Assembly (NCBI RefSeq): GCF_030658505.1
Contig: NZ_JAUTXR010000180.1
Span: forward strand, 62,001-126,000
Length of the DNA stretch: 64,000 nt
Source: Stenotrophomonas raiganjensis (SeqCode)
GTDB taxonomy: Bacteria > Pseudomonadota > Gammaproteobacteria > Xanthomonadales > Xanthomonadaceae
Direction of reading: 5' to 3'
Shown here: positions 53,730 through 62,300 of the stretch, piece after piece
Position numbering within the stretch: position 1 is the first letter of the stretch
Layout: each line of letters begins with the position of its first letter
Program-made: the position numbers and the translations under genes
The notes under the pieces: generated by a model
The model's database searches: none
What the model saw: the letters and a program-made list of their open reading frames with translations, nothing else
What the model was told of the DNA's origin: nothing

Positions 53730-54499
53730 GGCTCTGACCTTGCCGTAAGCGCTTGGAACGTAGCGCTCGGACGTGAAGCGAGGATCTCCCGCTTCAAGTG
53801 GGTATTAAGGGTCTAAGAAATTTTTGAATCGCGACAACGCTGACGCGTACAAGTACCTCAGACAGGCCAACGGAACCGAAGGCCTCGCCCCTTCGCCGCA
53901 GCAACTCTTCTGCAATTCTCACGCTGACCACGCGTGCCGGTTGAATCCGCCCCCCCCTGACCGAGGAGCCGCATGGCCTGCAAGTACGGACGCCGATGTA
54001 ATAGCAATCCTGCTGACCAGCATGGCCATCGATGCTCCGACCGAAAACTGCCTAAAACTCGTTGGGGGACCCCGCCATGGGTATCTCCTTCGGAAAAGCC
54101 GCTTTTAGTCGAAACCACCCGGGGCAGAGCGAGGCTGTGCGGGCAAGCTACGGCCCAGAAGGCCCCGACGTTGCGCCGTTCTGTCATCCGGCCGGCCAGG
54201 ACCGGCGAGGTCGAGAACCCGAACCTAGTGTTGGCTCGGCTACGACTGTCCAGCGCCGTCAGCGCGGAACCACAGTCACTTGGGTCGGATTGGGTCGTCA
54301 CGTTGGTTCCTCCCCAGGTTTTGGCCCCCTCATCCCGCGCTCGGCAACAAGCGTCGGTCGGAGATGCCCGCGCGGCGATCAATTTTCCCCAACTTTTTTC
54401 CTTCCGACCCCAGTTTTCCGCTCCTTATTAATCGCTCCAGCAAACGCGCATCGTGGTCGCAGGCAGGCAAAGGGCCTGTCGCTGCACCGAGATCGAGTT
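53730..54499. other. 770-base region without a supported gene
   Basis: Open frames exist on both strands (for example about 53858-54382 minus) but their products are rich in Arg, Ser and Pro without order and lack ribosome sites. The plus-strand frame of the AlpA-like gene is open through the right part, yet the protein-like sequence begins only at 54500. The region probably holds the divergent promoters of the small membrane-peptide gene and the AlpA-like gene. An AT-rich patch at about 53803-53828 and another at 54380-54435 are candidate promoter areas. Confidence 0.4.
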
Positions 54500-54805
54500 A
54501 TGAGCCTCAACTACGACTGTTCAACCCACACGACCCATTCGCCGAATACCGATACGGGGGGCATCGCGCCCCGGTCAACCCGCTCCAAGCGAGTCCTCCG
54601 CAAGAAAGACCTGGCGAAGAAGCTCTCGTGCTCCGAGAGCACCATCGATAACCGCCTGAACCCGTCGAGCCGCTGGCACGACGAAACGTTCCCTCGGCCC
54701 GTTCCGTTGGGTGCAGGCGGCTCGCGCAGTTCTGCCAAGGGCTGGATCGAATACGTCATCGACGAGTGGCTGGAAAGCCGCATGGAGGGTGCCCGTCGCA
54801 TGTAA
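54500..54805 (+). CDS. AlpA-like DNA-binding regulator
   Basis: A 101-residue basic protein from ATG 54500. The middle holds an AlpA/excisionase-like winged helix: VLRKKDLAKKLSCSESTIDN (helix-turn-helix), then RLNPSSRWHDETFPRPVPLG, the loop and wing typical of AlpA (FP.P..LG), then a helix WIEYVIDEWLESRME. AlpA proteins activate integrase or excision genes of islands and satellites. It is followed by a strong terminator and then the Gp2-like replication gene. Confidence 0.78.
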   Translation: MSLNYDCSTHTTHSPNTDTGGIAPRSTRSKRVLRKKDLAKKLSCSESTIDNRLNPSSRWHDETFPRPVPLGAGGSRSSAKGWIEYVIDEWLESRMEGARRM

Positions 54806-54840
54806 CGAGCTCACTAAGTCGACGTAGCGAGTCAGCACAC

Positions 54841-54867
54841 AAAAACCCCAAGGAGCTTGGGGTTTTT
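54841..54867 (+). terminator. Intrinsic terminator after AlpA-like gene
   Basis: AAAAACCCCAAG-gag-CTTGGGGTTTTT: a perfect 12-bp stem whose own arms provide T-runs on both strands, 36 bases after the AlpA-like stop codon. Confidence 0.95.
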
Positions 54868-54965
54868 ATTTTCAAAGCCGGGAGAAGCGGGGCCATCGAT
54901 CCCGCTCGAATTACGGTTTCTATCCTATTAGTTAATCAATCAGCACATAGCAGAGAAGCATTCAC

Positions 54966-56252
54966 ATGAATGAGATCAATCAGTCCACCTCGTACACCCA
55001 GGCAATCGCCTTCGACTGTGACCTGCTCAAGGAGCAGATGTCCAAGCTTTCCATTGACCCCGAGTCCAAGGCTACCCTCATGCCCTCGGCAGAGCAGGAC
55101 CACCACCTCTTCGTACGTAAGACCAGTCAACGCTACGGGCACACCTATGTCGGACAGGAGCACGACTTCATCTACTGGCTGCTCCGAGCAGAGAAACTCG
55201 TCGATGCCATCGCCCGGAGCGATGATCAGCCGGTTGAAGTTACGCACGATCGAAGGGGGCAGCCGCGCTATCAGCTGACCAAGATCGGCAAGGCATTCTT
55301 CAACGCATGCAAGGGCTACAACCCAGACAGTGCGGAGTACTACAAGCACCACCGCTTCAATCCTCCCCTGACCATTGTCCTGCGGATCGTCGACCAGTGG
55401 TCGCCTGAGCTCTTGGCTCACACGAACCGTAACGGCGATCCGGTGCTAAGTGATTCACGGACGCGTGAGATTCTCGAGAACGCGGTCGCTTCCATCCGCG
55501 CGTCATGCCGGAGCCAGGCCTACAAGGACGAAGTCGACAATTACAAGCGCAACGAAGAGAAGAACATCACCAGCTGCTGCGAGTATCTGGCAGCCCAGTT
55601 CCAGCGTCGTTCGCAGCTGCTGATCCTACGGGTTGATCTCTACTTCCGCCCGGCGTTCAAGGGCTGGGGCTACACCCGCGAAGCCGATGGCCATTACGCG
55701 CGGTTCCTGCGCGCCCTGCGCGAGAATCGAATCGTTCCCGACGTCCTCGGCTACATCAGCAAGCGCGAGGACGGGATTGATCGTGGCATCCACTTCCACG
55801 TCCTCATCGTCCTGGACGGGCACAAGCACCGTGATGCGGCCAATCTGACCCGCATGATCGGGGAGGACTGGGTCCGCCGCTGCGGCGATGGAGAGTATGA
55901 GGATGGGGTGGATGTCGGCGAGACGGGCAAGAAGGCCAAGGCGAGCTATTTCAACTGCTACACCCGGATGGATCAGTACCGTTTCAACTGCCTGGGCCTG
56001 ATCCATCCGACCGATGCAGACAAGCTGCGCGGCTTGCGCCTGGCGATCGAATACCTGTGCAAGGAAACCACGCAGCTCAAGCCCAGCCCGCCGAAGTCCC
56101 AGGAGGGTGAGCAGGACGCCGGCATTTCGAGCAGAAAGGGGATCCGCAACCTGCGCAAGGGCATCATGCCGAAGGGCCACAGCGGCCGTGGCGCGCCCAG
56201 GAGCAGCGGCCTGGACACCTCAGCCATTGATCGAGAGTTGCTGAAAAAGTGA
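54966..56252 (+). CDS. Inovirus Gp2 / YagK-YfjJ-like replication protein
   Basis: A 428-residue protein. The C-terminal half matches the Gp2/YfjJ domain: LILRVDLYFRPAFKGWGYTRE, FLRALREN, LGYISKREDGIDRGIHFHVLIVLDGHKHRDAANL with a histidine motif (HFH) like the HUH motif of rolling-circle initiators, then RMIGEDWVRRC and YLCKETTQLKPS. The N-terminal 150 residues are less typical. These proteins occur in filamentous phages and in tRNA-associated islands, presumably for replication initiation. The exact activity is inference. A bidirectional terminator separates it from the convergent giant helicase gene. Confidence 0.82.
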   Translation: MNEINQSTSYTQAIAFDCDLLKEQMSKLSIDPESKATLMPSAEQDHHLFVRKTSQRYGHTYVGQEHDFIYWLLRAEKLVDAIARSDDQPVEVTHDRRGQPRYQLTKIGKAFFNACKGYNPDSAEYYKHHRFNPPLTIVLRIVDQWSPELLAHTNRNGDPVLSDSRTREILENAVASIRASCRSQAYKDEVDNYKRNEEKNITSCCEYLAAQFQRRSQLLILRVDLYFRPAFKGWGYTREADGHYARFLRALRENRIVPDVLGYISKREDGIDRGIHFHVLIVLDGHKHRDAANLTRMIGEDWVRRCGDGEYEDGVDVGETGKKAKASYFNCYTRMDQYRFNCLGLIHPTDADKLRGLRLAIEYLCKETTQLKPSPPKSQEGEQDAGISSRKGIRNLRKGIMPKGHSGRGAPRSSGLDTSAIDRELLKK

Positions 56253-56274
56253 CCTCAAATCTTGCTTCCAGACG

Positions 56275-56296
56275 AAGGGCCGGCTTGCCGGCCCTT
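56275..56296. terminator. Bidirectional hairpin terminator between Gp2-like and giant helicase genes
   Basis: AAGGGCCGGC-tt-GCCGGCCCTT, a perfect 10-bp stem, followed by TCTCTT on the plus strand. It lies 22 bases after the Gp2-like stop and 64 bases beyond the helicase stop. Confidence 0.85.
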
Positions 56297-56360
56297 TCTC
56301 TTGACACGCCCCGGGGAGCACGCAGGAGCCGTGGTTGCGCTGCTAGGAATCTAGCGAACC

Positions 56361-59300
56361 TCAGCGGAGGCGCCCCGAAACAAGCACAACGTACCCCCAG
56401 CCACGATCACGAACACAGTCTGCCAGCGTCTCGTCGATTGAGTCCGGCCGGAACCGCAGGACCGCGCTGACTTTCAGCGAAGCATTCGGTCCGCCGGCCA
56501 CATGTTGCTTCGCAAGAAAGCCGACCTGTGTCAATTGTCCTGAACTCCCTCGATGCATGAAGGACTTGAACGCACCGCCCCCCCTCCCGCCAAGCACGAT
56601 TGGATCACCTATCGCGACCTCAGTCTCGATATAGCGCTGACAATCATCCGGAGTTGGGTTGAATGCGCTGCGTTGCATGGCCCAACCGAGCGAGACATCC
56701 TCCATTGAACCGATCAACACCTGGCCGTCTGTGCGCAGGCCGTCATAGGGCACAGGATCCTTCCTTCCCCAGCTCCTCTCGCGATCACCGCGGTAGTACG
56801 TCAGATTCCTCTTCGCCCGGGTCATCCCCACATACAGCAGCCGCGCCTCTTCCGCGGCATCCCCAAGGAGATCCGGTCCCAGTCGGTCCCGCCCTGCCAC
56901 GCCAAACTGAATCATTGAAGGCAGAATTACTACGTTGTCGAACTCAAGCCCCTTCACCTTGTGCAGTGTCGAAACTACTGCCGTTGACGCTTCATCAACC
57001 GTCCCCAACAACCGCACGAGCTCATCGATTCTCAATTCATCAACAAACTTGACGAGCGAGGAAAGATGGGGAAATGATTGCTCGCGGCAGCACAGCTCCC
57101 ACAGATCGTCCAGCGTGACGTGGGACGTAGGCCTGGAGTATTCCGGAACTCCTCCCGCTTGCACCGTCCTGTTGAATATCTCGCGTCGCACATCCTCCGA
57201 AAGTGCGGCATCGCCTTGGGCAGCCGCCTCCCGAAGATGGTCCAACCAGACCGCCACGTGCCGCAGGTCGGCTACGCGCAGATTGGCGCCCCCCTGCACC
57301 CTCAGTTTCGGAAGCCCCTGGCTCAACAGCCTGTACGCTTCAGCGACCTCAGCATTCGAACGACAGAGCACGGCGGTCGACTCGCCTTCGCGACCGGCCA
57401 GCTCCGTCAGCAGCGATGCGGCGCCTTCTATCGCCTCGCCCCACGTACGACCGCTCCACTCGATCGCCTGGCACGTCCCTTCCGGGGCTCCCCTACGCGA
57501 TCTCAACCGGGATGTCTTCAGACGCCGGGAACGGTTCGTGCGCTCGAAGAACCCGGCGATCATTAGCTGGCTGCGTTCAACAATGCTCTCGCCAGATCTG
57601 AAGTTCACGCCCAGCAGGAACTCCTGAAAGCCTTCCCCCGCGAAATCCCGCGCGAACTGATCAAAGTACTTCTCGGAGAACTGGTGAGCACTGCCATCAT
57701 TCTTCCGCTGCCACCGCAGGATGTCCTGGTCATCATCACCGATCACCATGACGCCTGCCCGAGACCCACTGCCGGAGTGGAGATGCTTGATGACCTGATA
57801 CACGTCATCCGTCACGTCCTGGAATTCGTCCACCAGGACACAACGTGCGCCGCCGGCCACCCTCTGGGCGAACGAAGGATCCTTTGACAGCCGATTGGCA
57901 AAGTCAGAGAGCAGGGTTTGCACACTGTCTCTCGTAATCTCAATCCCCTCTCTGGCCAGGCTCCGCAGGGCCAGAGAGTGGAAAGTCGAGACCCGCAGGC
58001 GCCCCGCGTAGGCTGCATAGCCCAGCGACTTGAACAACTCGCGAATCCGTCGCCGGATCTCAAAGACGACTGCGCGGTTGAACGCAAGCACGATGATCTG
58101 CGAGGGATCGACGTTCTGCTCTCGGATCAGGTGCGCGATTCTTCCTACAAGGACGAAAGTCTTGCCTGCCCCCGGACCCGCATTGACCATGATGTGCTGG
58201 TCAAACGGCGCCCTGGCCACCTCCCATTGGGCTGATTCTTCCGAGACTCTGAATCTTTCGAAGAACTCAACCGCTTTCGTGGCACGTAGTTTCTCCTGCA
58301 TCTCCAGGAGCAAGGTGGAGGGGCCGTCTGGATCCTCGCTAACGATTTCACCCAGTTGCGAATCGAGAAACTGCCTGATCGCAGGGCCATCCACGGTATC
58401 GAAATACCCTTCGATGAATGCCGGGTGGGCATTCGTGTTTACGTTTGCGAACACCTCCATTGCCAGATTTCGTGCCTCCGCAAGTTCATTGACCTGCCTG
58501 AGCTCGTCCCAGATATCCGCCTGATCCTCAAGCCTGCCGTCGGCATCGGACACCGCTACGACATGTGATAGCGGAACCAGTTCCGGCGAGATGCTGACAA
58601 GGCTCATTGCTGACAACAACCCGGCCACCTTGTTCAAGTCGGATTCGCGGAAACGGCCGTCACGGCTTCCGGCTCGTAGCTGGTCTACAAGTCTCGAGAT
58701 GGGGATCGATCTCTGGTTTGCGACGGCCGCGAACAAGGACTTCGCCCCCTGCAGGAAACGTTGCCGCCTGGAATCTGCTTTTGACCATGCAGATCGCGGA
58801 AGCACTGCTTCCCAGATGACTTTTTCGTCGGCCCGAACCAGTTGGCGAAGCTTGACTCCGGATGTGCGCGCCAAGCTTCTGAACCCGTTAATGAACGATC
58901 TTTCGTACATCCGGCGCTTGTCATCGCCGACCCGCGGCCCCTCTACGTCCTCGACCATCTCGAACGGGTTGAACTCGATTCGCCCCTTCTTGGCGAGCCG
59001 GCGTATGAGCTCGGCAACGCCACCATCGACGTACTGGAACAACTCGCTGATCTTGGTAGATGGCTCAGATGCGAGCTTACGCGGGACAACGTCGATCTCA
59101 CGACGAAGCAATACAGCCCCACGCTTTTCGAGGTCGCCCAAGACTGCCAGCACATCATCCACCGACCTGAGCGCACTGCTGCGCAGCTTGATCTGGGAGA
59201 GATTGAGAATCACCGTCTTTGCAGCGGCGGCATCACCGCTCGACAACCCCGCGTGTGCGGGGCGTGGGCTTGGAAGCGACCGCAGCGAAGGTTCTGCCAA

Positions 59301-62300
59301 GCCATGGAACTGCATTCCCACCGTATCGGATAAGCCGGAGAACAGCCGTCCGAGCGCGCCAATCATGCCGCCGAGAGTCCCTCCTCCCGGGACTGGAGAA
59401 GCACCGAAAGCGGAGTTGCCTGCAACGGATGCACCAGAGATCGACGGGTCCGCGGGCCCCGTTTGAAGAATCAAGTCGGCCACTTCAGCAGCCAAGCCAT
59501 CCTCCCGGGATATCCGCTCGAGCGAGGACGGGTAGGCAATCACCTCAATGAGATCCGGCAAGGAACCGCACAGGCGTACCCGTTCGGCACGTTCGAGCCA
59601 GTACAGCCCCATTCGGACCCGCGTAGCGGCCGCGCGCCTGGCAGCCGGGCTCTGCCTCGCTGGATTCTGTGGCGTGCTGTAGCCTTCGGCGGGAACGATC
59701 GCCAGTTGCTGGCCATCCACCCGATATGCGTGCTCGCAGACCTTCTCGTAGAGGTCCCTGATGATGGGAAGCGACAGCGCACCGCGCGCCCGCAAACCAC
59801 GGATCGACTCGAAGTCCTGGTCCGAGAACAGCAGCGTGGCGGAAAGCTTCTCAAGCCGCGCGTTCTTGCGCTCCCGTTCGCCTCGTCCGATCCGGCCAAC
59901 CTCCTGCAGGTAGTCCTCGAGGTATCCCGGCGGTGCAAGGTGCACTACCCAATGGATATCCGGAATATCCATCCCCATGCCAAACGCCTTCGTAGCCACC
60001 AGGACATCAAGGTCACCGTCCAGAAAGCGCGTGTAGATCTCTTCCCGCGAGCCTGCATCTAAGCCCGCATGGTAGTAGTCGACCTGACCACTAGTGGCCC
60101 GGGCAAGCCGCTGCGCCACAACCTCCGCATGGTAACGGCTGGAGACAAAAACTATAACGGCACTACGTTGGCCCGTCGCCGCGCGGTTGCGCCGTGCCGC
60201 CGACACGGCTTCTTCGATGTGAGGCAGACGCTCCGCTAGCGCCTTGTCGAAGTTTCGCCGGTCGTTGAGCATGCCGCGCACACGGCGAGGCTCAACTGCA
60301 ATATGCGTTCGCAATGGATTGGAGAACGAGTCCGGCCTTGTCAAGAGCGGCAGTGGAGATCCCGCATCTCCGGACGTGACGGCCTGCAAACGGGCCCTGT
60401 CGGATGCGGTGATGGTTGCTGACAGCAACAGGAACGTCGTCGGCTCACCCAAGTCCAATGCACGACACATGCGCAGCAAAAGCTTCAGCGCGTGAAAGTA
60501 GTCCGGCCTGAACTCGTACCCCCACTGATTTACGCAATGGGTTTCATCCACCACCACATGCTCCAAGCCTTTGTCAGCCTGCATGCGTTTGTGAAGCACA
60601 TCTAGGAAAACACCACTGCGGGTTCGCTCTGGCGCGACATACAGCAGCACGATCCGATGATCGAGCACGCCCTGGATCACCTCGGCGATCTCGCCGGATG
60701 GCCGATCACCGCTGAGATAGTCGACTGACTCGGAGAAACCCTGCTCCCGCAGGCGCTCCACCTGATCCCGCATCAATGCCTTCAACGGCGAGATGACCAA
60801 CGTCAGCCGTCTATTGCGTAGGCCACGGCAGAGCGCTGGAACTTGAAACAGCACCGACTTGCCCTCGCCCGTCGGCAAGGAGACGAGAACGTTAGCGGAG
60901 CGTTCGCAGATGGCCTCCATCGCCATCTTCTGCGACGGCTTGAACCCCGTGACTCGATTTCCAGCCTCTCCGCTGCGAGGCTGCCAGTTCGCGACCAGAA
61001 AGCGCTCCATGGCCTCGAAGCCTGAAGGAGCCTCCTCGCGCACCAGCTTGAATCGCGATAACACAAGCTCCAGTCGTTGCGCATGGTCAACCAGCAAGGG
61101 GGTCTCGACCAGCTGGAAGGCGTCCACAAGGTTCGATAGCCCCTTCCCCATGTCGCTTACGCGCGGATCGATGAGGATGACGGGAAGCTGCGACGCTGAC
61201 AGCCCCACCTCGCCCATCCATCCATGCAATCGCGCCCGCACCAGGGCTGCCGCAGCTTCGAGCAGAGCCGCGGCACTGACGACCGTGGCTCCGCCTTCCT
61301 TCTTGGCCGCCTGGTCAGAATCACAACTTACCTGCGTGGCAGTGCGCGCCTCCGCACAGGCATACCAATCCTCGATCGGCAGCGCCTCAATCACAGGTTG
61401 CAGCACCACGCCCGCCGTCTGGGCAAGCGTTTGCCAGACGGGCCACTGGTCGAGCACGTCGACCAGCGCGAGGCCACCACTCGAGGCGCGCAACATGTGT
61501 TCTCGTTGGCTGCGATGCTCGGGTTTCACCTCGCCAAGCCCGACCTCGGCCAAGCCAGTCGCCAACAGGTCACGCAGCACACTGCTTCGGGAACTCGAAA
61601 TCAGCAAAATCGGAACAATTCCCGTTCCAACTGTCGCGACTTCCTTGAATGTGCGAATCACCTCGGCCCAATAGCTGCCCTGGTCCTCGGCCCGGGGATG
61701 CAACACATGAAGGCGCCGCCTCGCAATCTGCGGACGGTGTGTTGGAGCCGGCGCGCACCCGGCTTGAACAATCGCCGCATCCCTGACAGGGAACGTCGTA
61801 AATGTAGCCAGACCTCCTCGGCAGTCGAGCACGTGTGCGGCACGGTCAATGAGCAACCATCGCAGTGCAGATCCGGTTTCACCGATGCGCATGAATGGCG
61901 CCGCGGGCATTTCACCCAGCGTCTGCGCAACATCGTTGTGCGCAACCTGCCGTCGATCGAGCACAAGGACATCATCGCTGAGCCCGGTCACCACGCAGGA
62001 TGATGGATCCCTGCTGGCCCACCACTCAACGCTGGCGGGCAACGACGCGACACGCCAGCCCGAATCGGCCTTCGGCACTACGCACGCCATGTCGACCGCC
62101 GACCGCAGACGGGCGTCACGTTCAAGCAGCCAGACCGGAATCATGTTCCGTCGCAGCGCAATGCCCTGCGCGGCAGCCAGCTCCGCAACAGCCGTCAGGA
62201 CCCGGGCAGCCGGGTCGGATGCGGTGTCGGCCGGCAGGGCCTTCTTAAGCAAGGCAACGTCAATTTCCCGCCACTCGACCGCCACCGCCTCGCAGGGGTC

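Noticed and set aside
53858..54382. Minus-strand frame of 174 residues
   Set aside because: Arg/Ser/Pro-rich without predicted order, no ribosome site, overlaps the upstream region of the AlpA-like gene; probably non-coding.
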